Source: Rhodobacteraceae bacterium QY30
GTDB lineage: Bacteria; Pseudomonadota; Alphaproteobacteria; Rhodobacterales; Rhodobacteraceae
Reading direction: 5' to 3'
NCBI GenBank assembly: GCA_002356635.1
Contig: CP023454.1
Coordinates: 124,001 to 188,000, forward strand
Length of the DNA: 64,000 nucleotides
In this document: positions 16,384 through 25,079 of the stretch, piece after piece
Layout: each line of letters starts with the position of its first letter
Numbering within the stretch: the first letter of the stretch is position 1
The notes under the pieces: generated by a model
The model's database searches: none
What the model saw: only the letters and a program-made list of their open reading frames with translations
What the model was told of the DNA's origin: nothing
Made by a program: the position numbers and the translations under genes

Positions 16384-16668
16384 TCACAAGCTTTCGGCGC
16401 GCTTCTCGGGGTCGATGATCTCGGCGAAGCGGATGCCGAAGCGTTCTCCCACCACCACCACCTCGCCCTTGGCGATGGCGGTGCCGTTCACCAGCACGTC
16501 CAGCGGATCGCCTGCCAGGCGGTCCAGCTCGATCACCGATCCTTCCGACAGACGAAGCAGGTCGCGGATGGTCAGTTCGGCCCGGCCCACTTCGACCGAC
16601 AGGCGGACGGCGATGTTCTCCAGCAGCTTCAGGCCCTCGGGGTTGGGGCGATCGGGTCGGATGTTCAT
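16384..16668 (-). CDS. fliN: Flagellar motor switch protein FliN
   Basis: This 94-residue C-ring protein is essentially one SpoA domain (VRLSVEVGRAELTIRDLLRL, GSVIELDRLAGDPLDVLVNG, GEVVVVGERFGIRF). The frame is open another 31 codons upstream, but the ATG at 16668 overlaps the fliM stop by four bases and starts the conserved region, so the shorter form is preferred. FliN forms the bottom of the C-ring with FliM and helps dock FliH-FliI. Confidence 0.94.
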   Translation of the reverse strand: MNIRPDRPNPEGLKLLENIAVRLSVEVGRAELTIRDLLRLSEGSVIELDRLAGDPLDVLVNGTAIAKGEVVVVGERFGIRFAEIIDPEKRAESL

Positions 16669-17657
16669 GGGGCATTCCTTTCGGCGGGCGGGACGGAAAG
16701 CAGGGCCTGGGTCAAGCTGACGGCGGCATGTCCGCGCACCTCGCCCGGTCTTGCCCGGCACAGCGGTGCACCTTCGACCGACACGTCGATGGTTTCGGTC
16801 AGGGTGACGGGAAGCGTGTCGCCGGGGTTCACCTGCAACAGCTGGCCCAGCGGCATCTCGATCTGCGCCAGCCGCGCCGTCACGGTCAGGGGAATCATCT
16901 GGATGGCCCGGTGCAGCCGGTCGCGCCAGGCGTCATCTTCGTCCACGATGTCGGATTGCAGACGCGACCGCAGCAGCGCCGAGATCGGCTTCAGCGTCTG
17001 GAGCGGGTAGAGGATGTCGAAGCTTTGCGGTTCCTGCCCCGGCAGCTGGACCATGAATGTGCAGTTCACCACATGCTCGTCCGCGTCGATGAAGGCCGCG
17101 AACTGCATGTTCTCCTCGCGCCCCTGGACGGTGAAGTGCAGTTCCAGCATGTCCCGCCAGGCCTGGGCCAGGGCCGCGTTCAGCCGTTCGGCCACGATCT
17201 CGATCACGCGCTGTTCGGTGCCGGTAAATTCCGTCCGGCTGCTTTTCATCTGTCGCACCGTGCCGCCGTAATAGGCATCGGTCAGCATCCAGATGAAGGA
17301 CGGCGGCATGACCAGCATCTGGCTGCCGCGCAGTTCATCGATCCGCGACTGGGTGATCGACATGAAGTTTTCCTGGCTGCTGCGGTAGTCGTCGAAACTG
17401 CGCACCTCGGGCGGGAAGGCGGAAATGCGGGGGTGGAAGCGCAGCATGTCCACAAAGGCGCTGCGGGCAATCCGGCAGAAGCGTTCGTTGATCATCCGCA
17501 GGCCGTAGTAATCGCCCACCTGCGACGTGTCGCCCGAGCCAAAGACATAGGGCCGATAGTCGGCGCCCGTCTCCGGCCCGGCGGACTGGTCCATCTCGAT
17601 CAGGCCGCCGACCAGCGCCGCGACCTCGTGCGAGGAAAGTTTGCGGGGTTTGGCCAT
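16665..17657 (-). CDS. fliM: Flagellar motor switch protein FliM
   Basis: This is a 330-residue C-ring protein. The N-terminal CheY-P binding motif (family form LSQxEIDALL) is here LSSHEVAALV, recognisable but with substitutions. The middle domain contains INERFCRIARSAFVDML, and the C-terminal SpoA domain includes VTARLAQIEMPLGQLLQVNPGD. It binds phospho-CheY and links FliG to FliN. It starts seven bases after fliL and overlaps fliN by four. Confidence 0.95.
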   Translation of the reverse strand: MAKPRKLSSHEVAALVGGLIEMDQSAGPETGADYRPYVFGSGDTSQVGDYYGLRMINERFCRIARSAFVDMLRFHPRISAFPPEVRSFDDYRSSQENFMSITQSRIDELRGSQMLVMPPSFIWMLTDAYYGGTVRQMKSSRTEFTGTEQRVIEIVAERLNAALAQAWRDMLELHFTVQGREENMQFAAFIDADEHVVNCTFMVQLPGQEPQSFDILYPLQTLKPISALLRSRLQSDIVDEDDAWRDRLHRAIQMIPLTVTARLAQIEMPLGQLLQVNPGDTLPVTLTETIDVSVEGAPLCRARPGEVRGHAAVSLTQALLSVPPAERNAP

Positions 17658-17664
17658 CGCGGAC

Positions 17665-18246
17665 CTACTGCATCACAAGGGCGGGGAAGATGACTTCCTT
17701 GATGCCGGCGAAGCCCTCCAGTTCCTTCAGGCGGGCGTTGATTGCCGCCAGCAGATCCGCGGCCAGCCGGTCGCGGCCTTCGGCGGATTTCAGATCCTCT
17801 TCGGAATAGCCGCTGATGACCTTCAGCGCGTCGGCACGCAGCGCGGGTTCATGGGCCTTCACCTGTTCCAGGATCTTGGCGTCATACTCCGTCGCCACGG
17901 CGATCGTCAGTTGAAGAAACCGCCGAGAATCCTTCAGGTTCGAGGTCAGGGGTTCGGCCATCGTGTAGTAGCTGGTGACGTAGCCGCCGTTTTCCGGCTC
18001 GGGGCGAGAAACCTTGTGCGGTGTTCCGTCCTCCTCGCCGTGGCCGCCGCCCGCGCTTTCCTCGGGCTTCTTCTCCAGCAGTTGCAGCACGTTCTGCGAG
18101 GGCGACATCGGGTTGTCGAAATACAGATACCCGGCGCCGAAACCCGCGGCGACCAGAAGGCAGGCCAGCACCAGCATGATCAGGATCCGCAGCACGCGGC
18201 CCATGGCGCCGCGTCCGGCCTTGGGGTCTTCGGGGGATTTGGTCAT
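17665..18246 (-). CDS. fliL: Flagellar basal body protein FliL
   Basis: This 193-residue protein has one membrane helix (about residues 22-45) and a periplasmic stomatin-like FliL domain (YYTMAEPLTSNLKDSRRFLQ, then ADLLAAINARLKELEGF and IKEVIFPALVMQ). FliL supports stator function around the rotor. The frame allows a TTG five codons upstream, but the ATG at 18246 with TGAGGT upstream is preferred. That places the start inside the last codons of fliK. Confidence 0.93.
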   Translation of the reverse strand: MTKSPEDPKAGRGAMGRVLRILIMLVLACLLVAAGFGAGYLYFDNPMSPSQNVLQLLEKKPEESAGGGHGEEDGTPHKVSRPEPENGGYVTSYYTMAEPLTSNLKDSRRFLQLTIAVATEYDAKILEQVKAHEPALRADALKVISGYSEEDLKSAEGRDRLAADLLAAINARLKELEGFAGIKEVIFPALVMQ

Positions 18247-18253
18247 TGCAACC

Positions 18254-19450
18254 TCAGGCAATCAGGTTCAGGCCGGGACCGGCGGGTTCGGATGGATACG
18301 CAGTGGAAACCGGCCCGGGTGCCGGACCCCGTGTCGGGCGCAGGAGCGGCATCCCGCGCCCCCCGGACTGCTGTTGCTGCGCGCCGGGCGAAAAGGCTCC
18401 GGTGCCGGAATGGCCGGTCGGCTGGAAGGTGGCTTGTCCCGCCTCGGCCAGCGCCCTCTGCAACTCGGGCTGGGCGTCCCGCAACAGATGCGCGACGTCG
18501 GGATGGGCGGCGGCAACGCTGATTTCGGTGCCCTTCTCGGTCACGACGACCCGAAGGCGAAGGGGGCCCAGGTGCTGGGGCGTGATCTCGATCTCGATCT
18601 CGCGGGGGCCCTCTTGTGCCCCGTCGGCGGTCAGGCCCGCCAGCGTCCGGTCGATGATCTGCGCGGGCCAATCGCGGCCCGACAGATCGACCGGCGCCGC
18701 CGCGACGAGCGCGGGTTGGGCAGCGGCAGACGGAACCTGTGCAGATGGAACCAGGGCCGGAAGGACCGGCGCGAAAGTGATGGGGCCGGACGCCGCGCTG
18801 TCACCGGATCGGACCTCGGCCCCCTGCACTTCGGCCGGCGGAAGGAGGGGCGACGCCACGGCGGGGGCAGGGCCGGACATTGCGGAACTGTTCCCGCCGG
18901 ACCGGATGGCCGCGTCGCCCGAGCGGATCTCGGCAAGCGTGGTCCCCACGGGCAACGGGGGCACCGGAATGCCCGGCGCCAGGACAGGGGGCGCCGGGGC
19001 CGCAGGATCGGCTGCATCCTCCGGGCCATCCTCCTTGGGGATATCGGCCCGGGCAGCGCGTTCCACGGCAGGGGGGCGACCGACTGGACGGCTGATCGCC
19101 GCCAGAATGCGGTCGGTCGGCTGCCAGGCCGGATTGTCGGATGTCGCGCGCGCGTCGGACGCAGCAGTTCCGGGCTGCACCGGGTCCGGCCCGACCACTT
19201 TCGGGATGGGCGCGGTTTGCCCAGCAGGCAGAGGCAGGGTCGCCCGCGGCGCTGCGGCGGCCCCGGCCTGCGCCGGGGGGAAGGGTGGGACGGGAACCGG
19301 AGCGACGGGCGGCGGGGGGAGCAACGCTGATGCGGGCATCAGAAGATCGGCGAACCGGACCTGCCCCTCTGGCCGTGCGGGTGACACTGCGACACCTTCG
19401 GCGCCGGGCAGGACCGTAAGGTCAGAAGGAGAGCTGAGCGCGGTTAGCAT
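18254..19450 (-). CDS. fliK: Flagellar hook-length control protein FliK
   Basis: This 398-residue protein is mostly Pro/Ala-rich and low-complexity, as is usual for the ruler part. The conserved C-terminal switch domain lies around residues 270-345 (EIEIEITPQHLGPLRLRVVV, AAHPDVAHLLRDAQPELQRAL). FliK measures hook length and triggers the FlhB specificity switch. The frame extends upstream into fliJ, but the ATG at 19450 after fliJ's end is the natural start. It overlaps the fliL start. Confidence 0.88.
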   Translation of the reverse strand: MLTALSSPSDLTVLPGAEGVAVSPARPEGQVRFADLLMPASALLPPPPVAPVPVPPFPPAQAGAAAAPRATLPLPAGQTAPIPKVVGPDPVQPGTAASDARATSDNPAWQPTDRILAAISRPVGRPPAVERAARADIPKEDGPEDAADPAAPAPPVLAPGIPVPPLPVGTTLAEIRSGDAAIRSGGNSSAMSGPAPAVASPLLPPAEVQGAEVRSGDSAASGPITFAPVLPALVPSAQVPSAAAQPALVAAAPVDLSGRDWPAQIIDRTLAGLTADGAQEGPREIEIEITPQHLGPLRLRVVVTEKGTEISVAAAHPDVAHLLRDAQPELQRALAEAGQATFQPTGHSGTGAFSPGAQQQQSGGRGMPLLRPTRGPAPGPVSTAYPSEPAGPGLNLIA

Positions 19451-19481
19451 TGGTCCGATCCCTCGGTTGGGCCCGTTCCTG

Positions 19482-19913
19482 TCATGCAAGTCCGGTGCCA
19501 GAGCGCCGACCCGCCCCGGGGGGCAGGCTGGCGGCGATCCGCGCCTCGCGGGCGCTGGCCTCATCTTCGGTGGCGGCGCGACGGGCCTCGGCCAGACGTT
19601 CGCGCTTGCGGTCCTTCTGGGTCAGCACCGCGCGCCGGGCCGCAGCCTCGGCCTTCAGCTCGGCGGCACGGTCGGCCTGCCGCGCCCCCTCGGCGGCGAT
19701 CTCGGATGTCAGTCGGCGGCCCAGGCGAAACGTGGCGGCCAGTGCTTCCTGCCCGGGCTTCACGCGGCGGTCGTTCAGCATCCCCTCCAGCCGCTCGGCC
19801 ATCCGCAGCGCCTCGGCCGACTGGCGCACCAGCCCGGCCAGCTGAACCCGGTCCGCGGCCAGGTCGGCCGTCAGCTTCCGCTCCATCAATCCTATGATGC
19901 GGCTGCGCGTCAT
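19482..19913 (-). CDS. fliJ: Flagellar export chaperone FliJ-like
   Basis: This 143-residue, highly charged, all-helical coiled-coil protein (RQADRAAELKAEAAARRA, KDRKRERLAEARRAATEDEA) sits immediately after fliI with a four-base overlap. That is the standard fliJ position and form. FliJ forms the central stalk of the FliI ATPase. Sequence conservation in this family is low, so the call depends on context. Confidence 0.8.
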   Translation of the reverse strand: MTRSRIIGLMERKLTADLAADRVQLAGLVRQSAEALRMAERLEGMLNDRRVKPGQEALAATFRLGRRLTSEIAAEGARQADRAAELKAEAAARRAVLTQKDRKRERLAEARRAATEDEASAREARIAASLPPGAGRRSGTGLA

Positions 19914-21244
19914 GCAGCGTCTCCGATCAGGTCAAGCAGCGCGCTGCGGCTGTCGGCAAAGCCGGCGGGTTCCTCCATGCCTTGCGCGATGAAGGCGCGG
20001 ATCCGCGGCCAAAGCCGCAAGGCGGTGTCCAGATCGGCGTCCTGTCCGGGTGCATAGCCGCCCATCAGCATCAGGTCGCGGTTTTCGAACCAGGTGGCGA
20101 TCAGCTGCCGCAGGCGGTTGGCGGCGCGGCGATGATCTGGGTCGACGATGTCGTTCATCACGCGGCTGACCGACTGCGGCACGTCTACGGCCGGATAAAG
20201 CCCCATCTGCGTCTGCCGCCGCGACAGCACCAGATGGCCGTCCAGAATCGCGCGGGCGGTGTCCACCACCGGATCGTTGGTGGTGTCATCGCCATCGGCC
20301 AGCACGGTGTAGATCGCGGTGATCGCCCCTTGCCCCGGCAGGCCCGGCCCGGTTCGTTCGATCAGCGACGGGATCAGCGACACGACCGAAGGCGGATAGC
20401 CCTTCGCGGTCGGCGGCTCCCCTAACGCAAGGCCGATCTCGCGCTGGGCATGGGCCACGCGGGTCAGGCTGTCGAGCATCAGCAGAACCTGCTTTCCCTG
20501 GGCGCGGAAATACTCGGCCACCGCCGTCGCCCGGCGCGCGCCCCGCAGCCGCAGCAGCGGCGATCGGTCGGCGGGAACGGCAATGACGCAGATGCGCCGC
20601 GCGGCTTCACCAGTCATCAGGTGGCGGACGAAGTGCCCGACCTCGCGCGCGCGTTCGCCGATCAGCCCGATCACCACGACTTCGGCCGAGGTGAAGCGGG
20701 CCATCATCTCCATCAGAACCGATTTGCCGACGCCGGAACCTGCCACGATCCCGATCCGCTGGCCCTGCCCCACGCTGAGGACGGCATTGACGATTCGGAT
20801 GCCCACATCCAGGGGCCGGTCCACGGCGGTGCGCGCCAGCGGGTTCATCTCGACCCCGTTCAGGGGCCAGCTGTCCCAGCAATCCAGCGGCCCGGCGTCA
20901 TCCAGCGGGTTGCCCTTGGCGTCGATCACCCGCCCCAGCAGCGCGGGCCCCACCTCGACATCCTGCCCGCCCGGCACGACGCTCAGGCGCGCACCGGGGA
21001 TAATCGTCGCTTTCGGCTGGTCCAGGAACAGAAGCGTGCGGCCGTGCGCAAACCCCACCACCTCGGCTTCGGCGTCCGATCCGGCCTCGGTCTCGACCCG
21101 GCACAGCGTGCCGGGGCTGACGGGTATGCCCGTGGCTTCGACGACCAGCCCGTCATAGCGCAGCACCCGGCCCGATATGGCCGGCCGTGCCACCAGGACG
21201 GCGCGACCGAGGGTACTTTCCAGATGGGACAGAAGCGGGTTCAT
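19910..21244 (-). CDS. fliI: Flagellum-specific ATPase FliI
   Basis: This 444-residue F1-ATPase-like export ATPase has a Walker A motif GSGVGKSVL, a Walker B segment VLLMLDSLTRVA, and the catalytic-domain signature QMGLYPAVDVPQSVSRVM. The frame is open much further upstream inside fliH, but the ATG at 21244 overlaps the fliH stop (ATGA) and gives the usual family length. It works with FliH and FliJ to energise export. Confidence 0.96.
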   Translation of the reverse strand: MNPLLSHLESTLGRAVLVARPAISGRVLRYDGLVVEATGIPVSPGTLCRVETEAGSDAEAEVVGFAHGRTLLFLDQPKATIIPGARLSVVPGGQDVEVGPALLGRVIDAKGNPLDDAGPLDCWDSWPLNGVEMNPLARTAVDRPLDVGIRIVNAVLSVGQGQRIGIVAGSGVGKSVLMEMMARFTSAEVVVIGLIGERAREVGHFVRHLMTGEAARRICVIAVPADRSPLLRLRGARRATAVAEYFRAQGKQVLLMLDSLTRVAHAQREIGLALGEPPTAKGYPPSVVSLIPSLIERTGPGLPGQGAITAIYTVLADGDDTTNDPVVDTARAILDGHLVLSRRQTQMGLYPAVDVPQSVSRVMNDIVDPDHRRAANRLRQLIATWFENRDLMLMGGYAPGQDADLDTALRLWPRIRAFIAQGMEEPAGFADSRSALLDLIGDAA

Positions 21245-22035
21245 GCTGCCGCCTCGTCCGGCAGGGGCACGATCAGGTCTGCAAGATGAACGCCCGGCAC
21301 GCGCAGGTCCACGTCGCCGCGAGAAAGCCCTGGGTCGGCGCTGATCCGGGCCGACCGAAGGTGTGTCGACTGCGCCAGAACCGGCGTCAGCGTCTGCAAG
21401 TCCTGCGGATTGAGCCGCACCTCGACCTGGGCCGCGCCTTGTGCAATCCGTTCGGCCATCCGGTCGATCCGGCGCAGGAAGGGAACGGGGCACTGGTCGA
21501 TGGCCTGTCCCGCGCGTTCCGCCGCAAGGCTGCGGACCGCCCCCAGGATCGCGGCGCCAAGGGCGGCAGTGTCGGCGGCGCTGGGCGTGGCAAGCCGTGC
21601 GTGCGCGGCGGCCAGCAGATCCAGCGCGGTGGCCAGCCGTGCCTGCACCTCGGCCCGGCCGGCTTCCTGCCCCGCGGCCTGCCCTTCGGCCCGACCGGCG
21701 CGGTGGCCTTCTTCCCAACCTTCGGCATAGCCCGGTTCGGGCGGGGCCGGGGCGGGCGGTGCCGTGGGCTTTCCACCCGGATCGACGGCCACCGGTTCCG
21801 GCGCGGGCGTATCCGTAAAGCTGACGGGATCGGGCATGACCCCGGGCAGAACGGGCGCCGCGGTGGGCAGCGCGCCTGGATCGAAGGCACGGAAGGCCGC
21901 CTCGTCGATCCCGGTCCGGTCCAGCTGGAACGGCTCGGCCCGAACTTTCTGGAGAAGGTCGTGAAGGTCACCCAGGCGCACCGGCCGAACCGGGGCGATG
22001 GCGGGGATACCCAATGTGAAACCCTGCTCGCCCAT
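21241..22035 (-). CDS. fliH: Flagellar assembly protein FliH
   Basis: This 264-residue protein contains the FliH-type Gly repeat region (GYAEGWEEGHRAGRAEG, QAAGQEAGRAEVQ, about residues 100-130), and the C-terminal vacuolar-ATPase-E-like domain (VEVRLNPQDLQTLTPVL). FliH regulates FliI and tethers it to FliN. It lies two bases after fliG and overlaps fliI. Confidence 0.9.
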   Translation of the reverse strand: MGEQGFTLGIPAIAPVRPVRLGDLHDLLQKVRAEPFQLDRTGIDEAAFRAFDPGALPTAAPVLPGVMPDPVSFTDTPAPEPVAVDPGGKPTAPPAPAPPEPGYAEGWEEGHRAGRAEGQAAGQEAGRAEVQARLATALDLLAAAHARLATPSAADTAALGAAILGAVRSLAAERAGQAIDQCPVPFLRRIDRMAERIAQGAAQVEVRLNPQDLQTLTPVLAQSTHLRSARISADPGLSRGDVDLRVPGVHLADLIVPLPDEAAA

Positions 22036-22037
22036 GG

Positions 22038-23045
22038 TCAGACCATCTGCTCGCCGCCGCGTCCGGCGAGGACGATGGTGCCTTCATCCGACAGGCGGCG
22101 CGCGACTGAAATGATCTGCTTCTGCGCCTCTTGCACGTCGGTCAGGCGGACCGGGCCCATCGCCTCCATCTCGTCGCGGACGTTGGCGGCAGCACGAGTG
22201 GACATGCAGCCCAGCAGCTTCTCGCGCAGCACCTCGTCCGCGCCCTTCAGCGCCAGCACCACCTGCTCGGTCTCGACATTGCGCAGCAGCGTCTGAAGCG
22301 AACGTTCGTCGGATTTCACCAGGTTGTCGAAGACGAACATGTTGTCCTGGATCGACTGCATCAGATCCTTGTCGTCCTTGCGGATGTCGCGCAGGATGCG
22401 CTGCTCGACCTCGGTCCGGGTGTGGTTCATGATCCGCGCCGCCGCCTTCACACCGCCCAGCTGCGAAGCCCGGGTGCTGGTCGACGCCTTGAACTTGCGC
22501 TGCAGGACCTGTTCCAGATCCCGCAGCGCCTCGGGCGAAACGGTGTTGAGCGAGGCGACGCGGCGGATCACGTCGGTCTGCACGTCCTCTTTCAGAAGCG
22601 CGACCACGGCCGCCCCCAGGCCGTAGTCCAGGCAGGCCACGACCAGCGCCATGATCTGCGGATGTTCGTCCTCGATCAGCTCGGCGATCGACCGGGCATC
22701 CATCCATTCCAGAAGCTCGATCGGCCGTTCGGTGGCGCGCGGATTGATCCGGCTGATGACCGACTGCGCCTTGTCGGCGCCCAACGCGCGGGTCATCACC
22801 GACTTGACGTAGGCCGATGCACCTTGCGCGACCGAGCTTTCCCGCGCCATGAAGGCCAGGAATTCATCGACGATCTCGTCCAGCCGCGTCTGGCTGACAT
22901 CGCGCACGGCATACATGGCCGCGCCCAGGTGCTGAACCTCGCCCGGCGACAGGTTCTGAAGAACATCGGCCGCGGCGGTTTCGCCAAACAGCATCATCAG
23001 GATCGCCGCTTCTTCGCTGCGGGGGGCATTTCTGGCAACCTGCAT
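22038..23045 (-). CDS. fliG: Flagellar motor switch protein FliG
   Basis: This 335-residue rotor protein shows the FliG middle-domain EHPQ motif (IEDEHPQIMALVVACL), and the C-terminal torque helix region with conserved charges (VFDNLVKSDERSLQTLLRNV). It couples the stator to the MS-ring. The ATG at 23045 shares a base with the fliF stop (TGATG). A GTG one codon earlier is also possible. Confidence 0.96.
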   Translation of the reverse strand: MQVARNAPRSEEAAILMMLFGETAAADVLQNLSPGEVQHLGAAMYAVRDVSQTRLDEIVDEFLAFMARESSVAQGASAYVKSVMTRALGADKAQSVISRINPRATERPIELLEWMDARSIAELIEDEHPQIMALVVACLDYGLGAAVVALLKEDVQTDVIRRVASLNTVSPEALRDLEQVLQRKFKASTSTRASQLGGVKAAARIMNHTRTEVEQRILRDIRKDDKDLMQSIQDNMFVFDNLVKSDERSLQTLLRNVETEQVVLALKGADEVLREKLLGCMSTRAAANVRDEMEAMGPVRLTDVQEAQKQIISVARRLSDEGTIVLAGRGGEQMV

Positions 23046-24745
23046 CACATCACCCGGTCAATTTCGTCTTTCATCATCTTCCGCAGGACGGCGGCCACGC
23101 GGGCCGGATCCTCGGTGGCGATCTGGCGCAGGATGGCGAACTTCTCGTCACGGTTCCCCGCGCTCATCGCGCTGCGGGCCAGCTGGACACGTCGATCCAG
23201 CCGAAGCTGCTCTTCGGACGGTCCCGCCTCGGCCGCGTCCGGTACAAGGATGCCCGCCGGTCTCAGGCCCGCCACGCCGGCGACGCCTGGCGCGGCAGTC
23301 GGCAGGGCCGGCACGGGTGCGCGCCCACGGCGCAGCAGAAGGAAGCCGCCGCCGCCGACCAGCGCCGTTGCGGCCAAACCAAGGGCGGCCAGGATACGCC
23401 AGTCCGCCAGCAGTCCCGGCGCGGCCGCCTGCTCGGGCAGGACGGCGGTGCCATCGGCCGCAGTCTGGATGAAGGGCTGGGCCAGGACCGTGACCATATC
23501 GCCCCGCGCCGGATCGAACCCCACTGCGCCCTTCACCAGTCGCTCCATGTCGGCCAGCCGCAGGGCGATGGCCTGCGCGTCCTGCCCGGCGACAGCGCCC
23601 ACCAGCACGGCCGCGTTGACCTTCACCACCCGGGGTGCGCCGGGACGGGTGGTCTGGACCCTTCGGCCCACGTCATAGGTGCGCTTGCTGCTGGCCGACT
23701 GGCTTTGCGCGGTGCTGGCCGGGCCTTGTGCCTCGGGCTTGGCGCCAGTCGTCGCGGCCGCGGCGGGCGGGGTGTTGGATACCCCGCCGGGGATGCCCCG
23801 GGCGGTCGGCTGGTCGGTGGTGGCGGACTGGCTTTCCTCGGACAGGACCGTCGCGCTGTCGGGAATGATCTGCTGGTCCTGCACTTCGGTCACCGAGAAA
23901 TCCATGTCCAGATTGACCTGGACCGACAGGTTCTCGGGGCCGGTCAACGGGCTGAGGAGGGCAAGGATCCGGTTGCGGTACAGCTCTTCCAGCCGGGCGC
24001 GCTGCTGCGACTGGCGGTCGGTCAGCCGGTCCAGCGCATCGGCCGGACCGTCCGACAGAAGCTGGCCGCGCTGGTCGATGACCGAGACATGCTCCCCGGC
24101 CAGTCCCGGAACGGAAGATGACACCAGGTTGATGATCGCCTCGGCCTGCGACGCCGCCAGTCGGAACCCGGGCCGGAGTGACAGGACGACCGAGGCCGTG
24201 GGCGGCAGCGTGTCGCGCACGAAGGCGCTGCGTTCGGGAAGGGCAAGATGCACCCGTGCGCTTTCCACGCCGGCGATCATCGCGATCGAGCGTGACAGCT
24301 CGGCCTCCTGGGCCTGTTTCAGCCGCAGCGCCTCGACGGCGGAGCTGCTGCCCAGTTGCAGCTTGTCCAGCATCACCTCGGCATCGGGGGCGACCACCGG
24401 CAGGCCCTGCGCGGCCAGAAGCATCCGGGCCTTTTGATAGTCCGCCGCAGGCACCTGAACCTCGCCGGTGGTGGGTTGCAGATCGGCGGGAATGCCCGCG
24501 CCGGTCAGCATCGTGACCACCCGCGATTTGTCGGCGTCGGCCATGCCGGGATACAGCGGCATCATCTCGGGCGCGCGCAACATCAGCCAGCCGCCAAGGC
24601 CCAACCCAGCCACGGCGGCCACGGCAAGAGCCGGAAGGGACCGGCGGATGGCGGGTTCGGCCGCCAGCCGTTCCAGCCGTTCGCGCAGCGGCAGGGCAAG
24701 GGCGGCAATCGCCCGTTGCGAATTCAGGGCCGAAGAAAGCGACAT
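23045..24745 (-). CDS. fliF: Flagellar MS-ring protein FliF
   Basis: This 566-residue protein has two membrane helices (about 40-57 and 465-485). Ring-building motifs lie between them (PLYPGMADADKSRVVTML, VESARVHLALPERSAFVRD, LDMDFSVTEVQDQQIIPDS), and the C-terminal FliG-binding tail ends KMMKDEIDRVM. FliF is the first-built membrane ring of the basal body. It starts 16 bp after fliE. Confidence 0.97.
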   Translation of the reverse strand: MSLSSALNSQRAIAALALPLRERLERLAAEPAIRRSLPALAVAAVAGLGLGGWLMLRAPEMMPLYPGMADADKSRVVTMLTGAGIPADLQPTTGEVQVPAADYQKARMLLAAQGLPVVAPDAEVMLDKLQLGSSSAVEALRLKQAQEAELSRSIAMIAGVESARVHLALPERSAFVRDTLPPTASVVLSLRPGFRLAASQAEAIINLVSSSVPGLAGEHVSVIDQRGQLLSDGPADALDRLTDRQSQQRARLEELYRNRILALLSPLTGPENLSVQVNLDMDFSVTEVQDQQIIPDSATVLSEESQSATTDQPTARGIPGGVSNTPPAAAATTGAKPEAQGPASTAQSQSASSKRTYDVGRRVQTTRPGAPRVVKVNAAVLVGAVAGQDAQAIALRLADMERLVKGAVGFDPARGDMVTVLAQPFIQTAADGTAVLPEQAAAPGLLADWRILAALGLAATALVGGGGFLLLRRGRAPVPALPTAAPGVAGVAGLRPAGILVPDAAEAGPSEEQLRLDRRVQLARSAMSAGNRDEKFAILRQIATEDPARVAAVLRKMMKDEIDRVM

Positions 24746-24761
24746 CGATCAGGCCCTTGCG

Positions 24762-25070
24762 TCAGACGGACATGTTCATGATGTCGCGGTAGGCGGTCAG
24801 GGCCCGGTTGCGAACATTGAGGGCCAGCTGGAATCCCAGCGAGGCCACCTGCTGTTCCACCATCACCCCGGCCAGATCCTGACGTTCGCCCAGTTCGTAC
24901 GCCCGCGCTGCGGCGTCGGCGCCCGACTGGCTGTCATTCAGGTTCTGGATCGCCGCGCCCAGCCGGTCGGCAAAACCCGGGGCTTCGGCCGGCGCGGGCT
25001 TCGGAACGGGTGCCTGTGCGCGCAGGTTCTGAAGCGGGGGAAGAAACCCCGAAGAGCCGATGGTATTCAT
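24762..25070 (-). CDS. fliE: Flagellar hook-basal body protein FliE
   Basis: This is a 102-residue rod-adaptor protein with the FliE C-terminal pattern (LAGVMVEQQVASLGFQLALN, VRNRALTAYRDIMNMSV). FliE joins the MS-ring to the rod. It sits nine bases after the fleT-like regulator gene and 16 bp before fliF. Confidence 0.93.
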   Translation of the reverse strand: MNTIGSSGFLPPLQNLRAQAPVPKPAPAEAPGFADRLGAAIQNLNDSQSGADAAARAYELGERQDLAGVMVEQQVASLGFQLALNVRNRALTAYRDIMNMSV

Positions 25071-25079
25071 CTGCCGTCC